The notes: generated by a model not told the origin, from the sequence alone. 64,000 nucleotides of DNA from Neocallimastix lanati (nom. inval.) (GCA_016946835.1 JACVTC010000151.1:229001-293000); one strand, 5' to 3'; numbered from the stretch's first letter, positions 24,150-37,194 are shown. Program-made: numbers and translations.

Positions 24150-26555
24150 AATGAAAAGTCCTGTACCAGAAAAATGTAAGAAATTACTTATAAAATTAAT
24201 TATAAATAATTTCTTAACTACAAATTAACATTAATTATTTCTAATTAACATTAATTTGAGAAAATATAATTTTATAAATTAAATATAAATAAATATACTT
24301 AACTTAAATAAATGAGAGTTTATTATAGAATTAATATAATAAACAATAACACAAAAAGAATAAAAGGCACAAATCTTTATAAAATATGTTTATTAAAAAG
24401 GTTTTTGTTTATTAATTAATTATTTTATTTGAATTATTATTTATTATAAAAATCCTAAAATAATAACTCTTGATTTCTCGAAGAGAACTCAAGAGAATCA
24501 AATATATATATTAATAATTAAATATTATTGGTTAAAATAAATATAATAATTTAATGTATTAAATTAATGTATTAAATAAGAAAGATAGATAAATTTTATA
24601 ATAAATTTATCTAAATTTCTTACAAAAAAACGCCTTCTAAAGTGATAATCATTAACAAAAGAAATGTTTTGAAAGAAAAATTAAAAAGGATTAGAATTCA
24701 AAAATCAAAAATCTCAAAAATTTTAGAGAAAAGAAAAACACAAAATAATGAAACATCAAAAACTACTCCAAAATATATTGCAATTGTTAATTCTAATTAT
24801 TTATTAAATAAAAGGAAGAGAGAGTGTGACTCTTGTACAGATCATAATATTTATAAGAAACAAAGAATTAAACAACTAATTAATTTAGGAAGACAAACAT
24901 TAAACAATAATCACATTCCTATAAAACAAATTGATAATTTTAACAAATCAAATGAAAATGTTAATATCGAAAATGAAACAAATCAAACAAGCAATGAAAT
25001 AAATAAACAAATAAATAGTATTGATTTAGATACTCCACAAACATTCCTAGAAGCAGTAACTAGTGATGAAAAGGATAAATGGATAAAAGCAATATCAAAC
25101 GAACTTGAAAACCTCTACAACAACGAAACCATGTCCTTAGTAAAAAAGCTACTCGAAGGAAGAAAACCTATTGAATATAAATAGGTATTCACAAAAAAAT
25201 ATAACGATAAAGGTGAACTTGAAAAATACAAGGCTAGACTAGTGATCAAAGGATTTAAACAAATTGAAGGAATTGATTATGACAAAACATACTCTCCCAC
25301 GTTATCTGTTGAAAGCATGCGTTTAGTCATCGCAATAGCTTCATTACATAAATGGAATATACAACAATTAGACATTAAAGCTGCATATCTAAATACCCCT
25401 CTTAATGAAGAAATCTATATGACAATTCCAGTAGGAGATCCAAACTACAAAAACGGCTTTTGGAAACTGAATAAGGCTTTATATGGATTGAAACAAGCAA
25501 GAAGAATGTGGAATATAACAATCTCTAATTTTCTGAAGAGTATAGGTTTTATTCAACTAAAAAGTGAACAATGTTTATTTTCAAAATCAAACTCTCAAAA
25601 AGAAACTACTTGCATTGTTGCATTATATGTAGATGATATGCTTATTACAGGCTTAAATAATGAAATAAACTCCACTGTTGAACTAATTAAAAATAAATTT
25701 AAAATATCAAAATGAAGCCCAGTAAATCATATACTTGGAATAACTGTCGAACCTACTGAATATGGATATAATATTTCACAAAAGAAATATATTAACGATA
25801 TTTTAAAAAGATTCAAAATAAATGAAAATCAAAAATCCTCTACTCCTTGTGTAGGTGAAAACATTAAAGAAATTAACAATAAACCATTCGATAATAGTAT
25901 CTATTAAAGCGCAGTAGGCTCTTTCATACATTTAGCAAAATGCACAAGACCTGATATTGCTTGTGCAGTTAACAAAGCATCAAGAAAAAATAAAAACCCA
26001 AATATGACTGATTGGAAAAAGGTATTACAAATATTTAAATATATTAACCAAACCAAAGATTATTATTTACAATATAAAAGAGATGGAAATCTTAAAGGCT
26101 ATACCGACTCCGACTTCGCTTGAGATATAACGAATAGTAAATCGACATCTGGAAATATCTACTTCCTAGCTTCAGGACCAGTTTTATGGATGTCATGACA
26201 ACAACAGTGTGTCTCAAGATCCACTGCCGAAGCAGAATATGTTGCATTATCAGAAGCCGTTGCAAATGGCCTATGGTTAAAAAATATTCTTGAAGAACTA
26301 TTTAATAAAAAATTTAAAATTAATCTCTATGGTGACAATAAAGCCAGTCTATATTCCGCCGAAAATTTCGCTATTGGAAAAAGACTAAGACACATACGTG
26401 TAAGTTACCATTTCTTCAAGGAACATGTTGAAAATAATGTTATTTTACAACATATCAAATCCGAAGACAATCTTGCCGATGTACTCACTAAAGATGTCAA
26501 TGGAAATAAAATGTTATTCTTCGCAAACAAAATTTTCAAGAAAAATCTTGTTTAG
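24150..26555 (+). pseudogene. Copia element B, right half: RT and RNase H
   Basis: Basic linker (KSPVPEK / TPSKVIIINK, split by a solo LTR), then reverse transcriptase (FTKKYNDKGELEKYKARLV, QLDIKAAYLNTPL, catalytic YVDDMLITG about 25628) and RNase H (TRPDIACAVNKASRKNKNP, GYTDSDFA, STAEAEYVALSEAV, GDNKASLYSAENF), ending TAG at 26553 just before a GGGGGG polypurine tract. From 24642 the frame is continuous with five in-frame stops (25182, 25713, 25905, 26121, 26196) and no indels. It probably continues the left half at 2742-6238. Confidence 0.85.
24175..24624. mobile_element. Solo LTR (family H, 450 bp) in element B
   Basis: TGTAAGAAAT...TTTCTTACA, TSD aaaaa (24170-24174, 24625-24629). Close relative of 7714-8167. 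Sits in the linker upstream of RT. Confidence 0.88.
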
Positions 26556-26562
26556 GGGGGAA

Positions 26563-26880
26563 TGTTAAAATATTCTCATATTTTATTTTATATTTTTATA
26601 TTATTAATATTAAACTTTTATATTCTTATATTATTATCAATATTATATTCTTATCTTATATTAATATTTTATTATTATATTTTTATGTTGTGTAACATCT
26701 ATCTATGTGTATTAATTCATAGAATATTCACATGATTAAAGATGTAATTTTTACTATAAAAATTAATTATTTTTATTATTTTAAAAAAGTGAGTTCTTAA
26801 ACATTAATAAAAATTTATGTATTAAATAAATACTAAAATTAAATAAAGTTTATTATAAAAACACATATACTTTTCTAAGA
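26563..26880 (+). repeat. 3' LTR of copia element B
   Basis: Starts TGTTAAAATATTC directly after the purine tract and matches the 5' fragment at 2665-2736. The right boundary is uncertain because a MITE follows at 26907. Confidence 0.65.
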
Positions 26881-26906
26881 TACTATTAAAAATCAGTAGC
26901 ATAAAA

Positions 26907-27386
26907 GAATGTGGTTCATTTCGCCAATTTTTAAAATACAAATTTTCAATACGCCATTTATTTTTAATGGCTTATAAAATTTTTTGTTAACGCCATAAAA
27001 AATTATAATACAATTAATTTTAAAATAAATAAATGTATAAATTAATAAATAAATAGATAAATAAATAAAGAATATAATAATAAAAGTATATAAAATAAAA
27101 AAAAATGAATAGTAGAATATGAATATAAAGTACATATTTAATAAAATAAAATAAAATAAATAAAGGAATTATTATTAATAACATTTATATTTTTAATAAC
27201 ATTTAAATAAAAGAATTAAAATTATAAAATCTTACCATTATATGATTTATTTAATTATTCACTTAATAATTAATTTAAAAATTGAAATAACAAAATAATA
27301 CAATAAAGTAATATTATGTAGCGCAAAATAGATAAAGCCATATATTTATATATATCACGTGAAAATGACGTAATGCAACTCCCCCT
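26907..27386. mobile_element. MITE derived from MULE-1
   Basis: Left end gaatgtggttcatttcgccaatttt and right end cacgtgaaaatgacgtaatgcaactcccc match the ends of MULE-1 (44459-48002) over more than 150 bp on each side, but the transposase is absent. Flanks agcataaaa / gatataaaa are a poor 9-bp TSD candidate. A non-autonomous deletion derivative. Confidence 0.8.
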
Positions 27387-29143
27387 GATATAAAACAAAT
27401 ATGTGTAGTAACATATTTGTATATTTAATAATAATTATTAAATATTAAATTTATATCTTTTTGATAATAATTATTTTATTTTATTTTATTTCAATATGTA
27501 ATATTATAATTATAATAATTATAATACTTTAATTCATATAAAATTTATATATTTCTATATATTAGAATATATAATTAATATATTACCTATTTCTTATAAA
27601 TAGATTAAATTATTTATATTAGAAATAGGGAACTCTCTTGTAATATTTTAGGAATTAGAATTATTATTTTAATTGTACGAATATTATAATTTTATTAATA
27701 AAATTTACTAAACTACCATTATTTAAAACCCACTGCTTATAAATTATTGCACATAAAAGTCCCGCATATCACCCCGCATATCACATTTGACGTCACGTGC
27801 ATTTTATTTATATTATGTTTTTATATATATTTACAATATATCTATATTAATTTCAATTATTCAAATTAATTATTAAATTTATCTTTATATTTTATTAATA
27901 TTTTACTGTAGAATTAATTAATTATTAATACTATTTTTTTTTTTAGTTTTTTATTTTATTATTTTATTATATATATTTTTTATTTTGAAATTTATATTTT
28001 ATTTTATATTTTTTGTTTCATTTTATTTTTTTTTTTATTTTTTATTTTTTTTATAAATTTAATAGTGGTAAAAGGAATCTTTTATTAATGAGTTTATAAT
28101 TATTTCAATTCATTTAATTATTTAATTAGGGTATAGAAAATTTAAAATTTTTGTTGATATCTAGAAATATAAGTTAAACTTTGAATTAATAGTAATTGTA
28201 TTAAATGTATATATATATAGTATATATATTTTTAGTTTTTCTTTATGTTATATTATTAATTTTATAATAAAATTTAATATTTTTGAACTAAAAAAATATT
28301 TTATTATATTTTATTTATAATACTATTATTTTTTTATGACATAAAAAAATATTACTAAGTATACATATATATATTTTATTATATTTTTATTTTAAATAAG
28401 TATTTAATTCATAATTTTTTTTTATTATAATAATTTACATTTTGAAAATATCGATTATAGCTAATTTAATAAATAACATAAATATTTATATATTTTTTAT
28501 CAAAATAAAATGTTATTTAAATAGTAGGATAAAAATCCGCTATATTTAATAAAATTCATATTTTTATTTTTCTAACAAAATTAATAATGTTTGTTTATTA
28601 TTAATCATATAAAAATTACATAATATACTTTTATTGTTTTTTATTAATTTTGTAGGAAATATAAAATATATTTAAGTGAAATAATCATACTATTTTTTGG
28701 TATCAAATATATTTCTTCTTTTTTATATAATTTAATATAATATTTTGATAAAATTTATAATATATATATAATTAAATAAAATATATAAATAATTAAATAC
28801 AATAATATTTTAATGTTTTGTGTAATTATTAATGTTATTAAATAGAAAAACTAATATTAATTAAAAAAGGATTTAAATAAAAAAGATTTAAAAAAAATTA
28901 ATGCTAGTGAACTTTAAAATATAAAAAAGATTTAAAAAAAATTAATGTTAGTGAACTTTAAAATATAAAAAATAATTAATATTATATAAAAGCTTTATGA
29001 TAAAGTTAAATTAAAATTAAAATAATTAATAAACTTTATTTAATAGTATTATTTACAAAACTTTAATATACTATAATGCCATATTTAATTTATGCATATT
29101 AATATTTTAATTAAACTAATCGATAAAAAGTTTTGTTTTTATA

Positions 29144-29198
<55 letters not shown>

Positions 29199-29375
29199 AA
29201 TATTAAATAAATGTAAATGAAGCAATCACTATATATTATTTAATATATAGTGATTTATAAACTACAAATATCATTATTTAATAAAACTTTATTTACCCCA
29301 AATATTACTATCATTAATATTTTGAAAATATTCTTTACTAATAGAAAATAGTAATTTAATTGAATAATTTTTCTC

Positions 29376-29406
<31 letters not shown>

Positions 29407-29830
29407 TAAAAAAAATATAAAGTAAAATTATAGAAATATATATTCAAAACAAAATAAAACATTTATTATTTATATATTAGTGAAAATATAATAAATATAA
29501 AATTCTAAAATAATATATATATAGACAATATAAATTACAAGCTAATAAAACTATATATATAAGTAAATAAATAGTACTTTTTATTTAAGTAAAAGTTAAA
29601 ATTATTATTTTATTCATTTATTATTTTAAATTTTAAAATATATAATTCATTCTTTTATTGTTATTGGTATTTTAAATTTTAAGATTAAAATTTTATTGTT
29701 TTATTATTATTATTATTATTAATATTTAATTTTATAAATATATTTTAATGTATATAAATAAAAATTAATAATCGACAAATTAAATATATCAAATTAAAAT
29801 GAAGTATAAATAATTTTAGAAGGTCAAAAA
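27387..29830. other. AT-rich intergenic region
   Basis: No gene seen. Contains a family-F LTR fragment at about 27780-27910 (with TGACGTCA at about 27788), a 45-bp duplicated aaaaagatttaaaaaaaattaatg segment at 28880-28970, an (aaat)n run at 29141-29200, a T/A homopolymer pair at 29374-29406, and the upstream region of ABC-1. Confidence 0.6.
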
Positions 29831-32800
29831 ATGGGAAAAGAAAAAGATAATAATTATGATGATATTGAATCATTTGATATACAATTATGGGATAGAAGAC
29901 TTCAGAAAAGTGATGGGTCTGGTTTATGGTTTACTCAATTAAAGGCTCTTTTAAGAAAAGATATTATTTTATTGGTTTATATAGAAAATTTTTTTAATAT
30001 AATTAAAAATAAAATTATTAATAAGGAATTACACTTATTAAAACTATATAATTAATATTTTTATATTTTAATATAAAAATAGAAAAGATCTTGGAAAACA
30101 ACTCTAATGATTACTGTTCTTACACCTTTACTTGCTATGGCCTTTTTAAAATATATTATCATTATTAGTAAAAATTATACTAAAGAAGAAAATTTACATC
30201 CAGAAAGAATTCCGTTATCTGGTGTACCTAATTGTTATGTTAGTATTAGAATTAATATAAATACATAATAATATTAATTAAAAATGAAAATTTTTAAATT
30301 AAAGAAAAAAATAAAATTAATAATATTAATGTACTATAAATTATAATTAATAATAATATTAGTAATAAGAGTGATGAAAATAAATAAACATAATTATTAA
30401 TACCGTTATTATATATTTATAATTATAAAATTTTTATTTATTTATTAATATAATTTAAAAAGGGTCATCCTGAAGAAAAAGAAAATTGTATTAATTTAAT
30501 GTATACTAATTGTATCGATGATGCAGTATGTACAAGAGATTCAGATGTTGACAAAATTATTTCTATTTTTGTTGAAAATAATAATAAAAGAATGAATCTA
30601 GACTGGGCAGTTGATTCAAATAAATGGGAAAATTGGGAGGGTAAGTGTTTAAAAATAAATTTTTATATTTTTTTATGCTAATAGTATTATTTTTTTTAAA
30701 AGTATTAGTTAAAATATATTTAATATATATATATACATTATTAATATATTTAAATATCATAAAAAGATGATAAATTGAAGTTCAATGTTACAAAGAAGTA
30801 TGATATTGTTCATGTTCCAAACAGTAATTTTATATATAACTATACTTTCAATCATCAAAATATAACAAATTATGGAATTGTATTTGATATAAAAAAGGAT
30901 TCTGATGTTACTAATTATCGTTATCAAATATGGCATAATGCAACATTTGAATTTAATTCAACAGTTACAATATCTCGTGGTATTGATGAAGCTATTAGTA
31001 AGTAATAATTTTTTAAAAAAAAAGATAAAAAAAAGAAAAAAGTCTGTATGTATATATTTTTAATTTTATTTAATACTTTTAATTTTAATTATCATTAAAA
31101 GTTCAGTTTAGTAAAGGAAATTCAGATATTAAACCAGAAATTAATATTGATATTAAGGATTTCCCAAATGAGTCTGAAGATAAATATGATGATGTTATTG
31201 TTACAGCAAATGGACCAAGAATTTTTTTCTGTGTTTCAATGGTTGTATTTATTAATCTTCTTAGTACCATTGTATCTGAAAAAGAAACTAAAGTTCGTTA
31301 TAGTATGGAAATGATGGGATTAAAAAGAAGTGTTTATTGGGTTAGTTGGTTTATTGTTTATGCCGTTCTATTTTTCATCAATACTATTTCTACCATAATA
31401 TTTGGAAGATTATTTAAATATGCATTCTTTACTAATACAGATATTATAGTAATTATTTTATTATATTCTTAAAAATAATAAGTATTTGTATATTTTTATT
31501 TATTATTACTATTATCAAATTACTAATACATTTTAAATAATATTAATAGGTTTTAATATATATATTTTATGGATATGGTCTTGCAATGGAAGCACTTGGA
31601 ATGCTTATTTCTACTTTAGTTAATCGTTCTAAAACAGCTGATATCCTTTTATTACTATTTATTTATATGAATATTTATATAATTTATATTAAAAATTAAA
31701 TAGTTATTTTATTATATCTTTAACTTTTTCATACTTCTTATAGGTATTTCTACTTTAATTATTGGTTTTCTTGTGATGTCTACTTTATTTAGTGTTGCAA
31801 TAGTAACATATTTATTCTGGAGTAAAGATGTGAACTCAAGATATAGATATAGTAAGCTTATTAAATATATTATTATATATATAAGTAAAAAATTAGTATA
31901 ATATTGTATATCTATTGTTATTTTATTTTATTTATTTACTTATTTATATTATTTTTTTTTCTTAAAATATAAAATTATTTATTAAAAATTTCTTGAAATA
32001 TAGTTGGATCAATTTTATTCCCATTCTTTAATTTCGGAAAAATGTTTGTTGATATTAGTAATCGTTCGAGTAATTCAATTAATTTAATTTCGCAAACGGT
32101 TGTTGAAGGATCAGGATATAAATATGATGATTTATTTGAAAAACCAACTTCATATTCCGAAATTAAAACAGAATATGATGAAATGGAACCAACTATTCAT
32201 GCTTTTTATTATTACTTTGTTAATATAGTAATATATTTAATTTTAACAGTTTATATGGATAATGTTCGTCCAAATGAATATGGTAAGAAAAAATCAATAT
32301 TTTATTTCTTACATCCATCTTATTGGAAAAGAAGTGATAAAATTGTTAATCGTAGAGAATGGATCAAAGAAACTCCAAAGAAATATCCACATAAAATTGA
32401 TGTAAGGGAATTAGATGATGATGTTCGTACTCACTTTAGAAATACTTGTAATCCAGATTATGAAGAAGATGCTCCAGTGAGAGTCATTAATCTTCGTAAA
32501 GAATTTATATCTGGCAGAGAAAGAAAGATTGCAGTTAAAAATTCTTGTTTAACTATTGGAAAGAATAAAGTTGTTGCGTTGTTAGGACAAAATGGAGCAG
32601 GTAAATCTACCACCATGAATATTATTTCAGGTTTATCCACACCAACATCAGGAGATGTTATGGTTATGAATAAAAGTGTATTGAATAATACACCAGGAGT
32701 TCAAAGTGAACTTGGTATTTGCCCACAAGATGATATTCTTTTCAAAGATTTAACAGCAATGGAACATTTGAAACTTTATTCTGGTATTAAAGGAGCTATT

Positions 32801-33445
32801 AATTGTTTAGCATTAGATGATATATTGATTAATAGATTAAAAGCAGTTCAATTATATACAGTTAAGGATGCATTATCCAAGACTTATTCAGGAGGTATGA
32901 AAAGACGTCTTTCTATGATTATTGCTACAATTGGAGATCCAAATGTAATTTTACTTGATGAACCAACTACAGGTATGGATCCAGTTAATCGTCGTTATGT
33001 TTGGAGATTTATTGAAGAATTTAAGAAAGGAAGATGTGTACTTTTAACTACTCACTCTATGGAAGAAGCTGATGCACTTGGAGATGAAATTGTAATTATG
33101 AGTCGTAGTGTTGTTAAAGCCATTGGTAATAGTATTCATTTAAAGAATAAATTTGGTAATGGTTATCGTATTAGTATAATTGCAAATGGAGATGAAAATA
33201 TTGAGAATGTTAAACAAATAGCTAAAGAAATGGTACCAGGTATTCGTCTTGCAGATGATAGTGCAGGAGCATTAATTTTCGAATTTAGTTATGATCTCTC
33301 TGAATATATTCCAAAATTTGTTCAATATTTAGATGAAAATCCAGATGGAATTATTAGTACTTGGGGTATGAGTCAGACCACACTTGAAGAAGTATTTTTA
33401 ACAGTTATTCATGAAGATAGTAAACGTAGATTTAAAGAAGAATAA
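29831..33445 (+). CDS. ABCA-type half-size ABC transporter (ABC-1), 8 exons
   Basis: Membrane lipid/amphipath transporter of the ABCA type (one membrane domain plus one ATPase domain). Exons I place at 29831-29974, 30083-30238, 30463-30640, 30767-30997, 31102-31448, 31550-31640, 31744-31851 and 32004-33445; joined they give 898 residues with no stop. N-terminal helix (TLMITVLTPLLAMAFLKYII), a large loop with Cys residues, a helix block (RIFFCVSMVVFINLLSTIVS, EMMGLKRSVYWVSWFI, SKTAGISTLIIGF), then the nucleotide-binding domain: Walker A GQNGAGKST, Q-loop CPQDD, signature YSGGMKRRLSM, Walker B VILLDEPTTGMDP, H-loop TTHSMEEADALGD. All catalytic residues are present. Seven introns, all in the membrane half; intron 6 is AT-AG. 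Transport substrate cannot be told. Intact, unlike most neighbours. Confidence 0.92.
31641..31743 (+). other. U12-type AT-AG intron in ABC-1
   Basis: The exon ends ...AAAACAGCTG and the intron begins ATATCCTTTT, the exact minor-spliceosome 5' consensus, with no usable GT nearby. Branch-like TCTTTAAC at 31717-31724, about 20 nt from the terminal AG. Phase 1. Splicing gives the ABCA-like SKTAGIS. The same intron exists in ABC-2. Confidence 0.85.
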
Positions 33446-33641
33446 AATGTTAAATAATAGAATAAATATAATATATAATATATAAAAGTATTTTATTTAT
33501 TTCAATATTTAAGTAAACCAATTAAAAATATAAAATAATTATTATAAATTTATTATTTTTTCTTTTTAAAAAAATTCATTTCTAAAAATAGATTATAAAT
33601 TTAATATAAATAAAAAACAATAACAAAAACAAAAACAAAAA

Positions 33642-33682
<41 letters not shown>

Positions 33683-34004
33683 GGGACAAAATTTTCAAAA
33701 GCTAAAATAAAAAATAAGGATGGAAATTATCACAAATTTTAACTAAATCCTAATAGTAATAAATATTGAGTACATAATTTATGAAAATTAATTAAAATAA
33801 AGATAAGGAATAAAAAAAATATATAACTAATACTAATAAAAAGAAAATAATAAAAACAATATTAATAAATTATTATCGTAATATAATTTAAAAATATATA
33901 GAATATTAAATATATTATAATTTATTAAATTATATTATTATAATTATAAAAACAATAAAAATTTATAATTTAGTTTCAAAAAAAAAAAAAAATAAAAATA
34001 AAAA

Positions 34005-34035
<31 letters not shown>

Positions 34036-35739
34036 AAAATAAAATAAAAAACAAGAAAATATTTTTTTTTTATTGTTTTGTTTTTTGAAATTAAAATTAT
34101 ATTAAATAAAAATCATAAATCTTTATATATTAATTTTTAATTTTTCTTTAAAAATAATTAATATATAAAAATTAAAAATTAAAAATTAAAAATTAAAAAT
34201 TAAAAATTAAAAATTAAAAATCTCTAAAATATAATAAAAATTTGAACTAAGATATTATAAACTCAAATTCCCAAAATAAGTTTATAAATATATATTATAT
34301 GTGTTTATTTATATTATTTATTTCATAAAGTCTTTATATATATTTAATAATTAATGAATATTTTATATATTAAAATTTGTATTATTTGCATTTTTTTTTT
34401 TGATTATATAATGAAAAAGGATAAAGTAAATTTTATTTTCAAGAAATTTTTAATAATTATTAGAAATAAAAAATAATTAAATATTTAAATTTTAAAATTT
34501 ATTTTTATTTATACATATATGTAAGTATAGGCATATTTTCTTTTAAAAAATAAAAAAAAAAAATTTAAATTCTGAAATTAAATATACTCAGAAAATAATT
34601 AGATTGAGGTTTTTTTTTTTTATAAATTTTACAAATTAATGTTATTAATATAATTACTGTTATTTGAAAATTATTTAATTAAAAAAAAAACAATAAAATA
34701 TTCTTTTAAGATTAACAAAAGGAAAACCAAAATGAAGTCTTTATATTTTATTTAATTTGGTTAAATTTACATGAAAAATAAAAATATAAATATATATATA
34801 TATTTTATATATTTTATGTAAATTTTTAAAATAATAATTATTAAGGTTTACAATTATTTTATGTACATTATGACATTACATAGTGTATACATACTTATAT
34901 AAAAGAAATAATGTAATTTATATAAAAAAGTGAGGTCTTATATTTTAATAAAATATAATATAAAATAATAGTTAATTGACTAATATTATTATATATTTAT
35001 ATCATTGAGTGTACTCTAATATCTTAACATTAATAATATGAAAAATATCTTTAATTATATATTATTAAAAAATATAAATTTATTTTTATTTGTCAGTTTC
35101 TTTATATAAACTTTATTATTTTGAAAATATATAAAAATATATAAAAATTTTTTATTGAAATTAATAATTTGTGTTATTAATAAATGTGATTATGGAATAT
35201 ATATATTATTATTTTTAATGTACAAATTTTGTTTTAATAAAAAAATGTTATTTAAAAATTTGTTAACTCACCTTTATTTTATATATAATAAAGAGTAATT
35301 TTTATTAATTTTTTAATAGTTGTATAATTATTGAATTATTTTATTATTTTATTAATTAAAAAATAAAATAATATAAATAGTTAGAGATTTTTATAAACTT
35401 TTTTTTGCCTTTAAATAAGTAAAAGTACTATAAATAATATACAATCAACAAAATTATAAAAAAAGTATTGTAATATTGAAAGAATCATATTTCTTTTATC
35501 TAATTTATTTATTGGACTGGATAAAATACATAATGTATTAATTAAAATAACACATAAGAATGCAAATTCAACTTATATTAATTAATATATATATATTTAA
35601 AAAGTATAACTTTAAGTAACCTTAATATTATTTTCATTATTTTATTTTTTATTCTATTATATTTTGTTCAACTTTGTCCCATGATTGATTTTAAAAATAA
35701 ATTGATTAACTATAAATATATATATATTATTTATTTTTA
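33446..35739. other. AT-rich region downstream of ABC-1
   Basis: No gene seen. A-tract at about 33647-33680, (aaataa)n at 33999-34050, (aattaaaa)n at 34150-34222, several short homopolymers. Confidence 0.6.
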
Positions 35740-35741
35740 AT

Positions 35742-35842
35742 TCCCGTAAGTACCGCTCTTTAGTCTTCTCAAAGTATGGGAATATTACCTTGGTATACTT
35801 TCGCATAGGCGGATATTGTTTCCGCTTGATCACTTATTGAAA
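35742..35842. ncRNA. GC-richer island, candidate structured RNA
   Basis: About 100 bp of clearly higher GC in very AT-rich surroundings, with no open frame. Potential stems: attccc/gggaat (about 35741-35793), tacc/ggta, and aggcgga/tccgctt (about 35827-35850). Not recognised as tRNA, U1, U2, U4-U6 or SRP RNA. Strand unknown. Confidence 0.3.
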
Positions 35843-36284
35843 AAAATTAAATATAAAATAATACACTTTTCTTTCTAAAATTTTTAAATATTGAATTATA
35901 AAATACAATCTAACAATCTAATATATTTTTATTATTTATTTTTTAAATACGATTAATTATTATTGTACTATTTATATTTATATTATAAAATATATAGTTA
36001 TATATATAAAATTTAATAAATTTTAAAAATAATTTCTTTCTTTTTTTTAAAAAATAATAATTATTACGATAATAATTATATGAATTATTATATATTATTA
36101 AATTTTTAAATTTATTATAATTTTTATTTATTTTACTTTTTTTTAATTTTAATAATTTTTTAAAATTTTTTAATTTAAAACGAAACGAGGTAAATTACAA
36201 GAAAATATTTTTTAAATATATATATTAGAATTATATTTTTTAAAATAAAATTAAAAATCCTTAAAATTAAATAAATATAAATAT

Positions 36285-36845
36285 TTAAAATTCGTTGATA
36301 TTTGAAAATTCAATAACTTTGATATTTGATGTATATGAAATTTGTGACTTATCAAGGAACGGAAAAAGATCAACATTATATTCATTTAAAAGTTTAAATC
36401 CATATTTTACAAATATTTCTTTAACTCGTATACTATTAATAGCGCATTCATAATGATTAATGACATATGAATCTGTAATATTGATATACATAATATTATC
36501 ACATTCTGAATGAGCATATCTAAGTGAACTTAATAAATAAATGTAAGAAGTCCTATCTATTATATCCTTAAATTGGTTAATTTCTGTTTGGATACATTGT
36601 TTATAAGTGATAGAGGATGAATCAATATCGTCTGAAAATAAATTGTAATCATAAAATATTAAGCAAAAAATTCCATTTATATTTTTAGCAATATTACTGA
36701 GCATCCTAGAAATATTAGTGTAGGTAAAATCATTTAGAGCGAAAAAGCAAGTAGTAACATCATAAATATCTTTTAATTCTACATTCTGAATGGTATTTTG
36801 AAGTATTGAGATACGATTACTTACAGAGGAAGCAAAATAAAAATA
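36285..36845 (-). CDS. Unrecognised ORF, possible methyltransferase fragment
   Basis: Continuous frame from an acceptor-like tttttag near 36850 to the stop at 36285; first Met at 36704. The N-terminal part (YDVTTCFFALNDFTYTNISR, MLSNIAKNINGIFCLIFYD) has the shape of motif IV and beyond of a SAM-dependent methyltransferase, faintly like mRNA cap guanine-N7 methyltransferases. The SAM-binding glycine motif would lie upstream and is not visible. Could be the last exon of a host gene, or a fragment of viral or mobile origin. Product not established. Confidence 0.4.
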   Translation of the reverse strand, partial: YFYFASSVSNRISILQNTIQNVELKDIYDVTTCFFALNDFTYTNISRMLSNIAKNINGIFCLIFYDYNLFSDDIDSSSITYKQCIQTEINQFKDIIDRTSYIYLLSSLRYAHSECDNIMYINITDSYVINHYECAINSIRVKEIFVKYGFKLLNEYNVDLFPFLDKSQISYTSNIKVIEFSNINEF

Positions 36846-36912
36846 ACGCTAAAAATATTTATAATATTAATGAAGTTACAATAATATATTTGGAAACATT
36901 ATGAAACTTAAA

Positions 36913-37063
36913 TTGATTGAATATAATTTATCTTTAAGAAAGTTTTTTATTACTTCAGATGTATAATGTTCATTTTCTAGAAGTTTCTTAGATAACAAGA
37001 AAATGGTTATAATACACTCTTGGTAATGAAAATCTTTCATAAAGATAAATTATATTCAAACAA
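36913..37063. repeat. Long imperfect foldback
   Basis: Arms 36913-36942 and 37034-37063 are 30-bp inverted repeats with two mismatches (ttgattgaatataatttatc / reverse). Pairing partly continues inwards, so nearly the whole 151 bp can fold. No gene in it. Confidence 0.8.
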
Positions 37064-37194
37064 CTTAACTTTAGAGATGAATGAAATTTAAGAAAGGTAG
37101 TAGAATAGTCTTTAAAGATAATTAAATAATAAGTAAGATTTATAAAGTTTTTCATAAATGAAAAAAAGACATATCACTGGAAGAACATGATTCT

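Noticed and set aside
24642-26555. Recoded TGA = Trp
   Set aside because: Three stops sit at Trp positions, but TAG and TAA occur too, other Trp codons are TGG, and host genes use TGG; point decay is simpler.
26893-27135. 80-codon minus-strand ORF
   Set aside because: Lies in the MITE end; low-complexity and shared with the MULE-1 left end.
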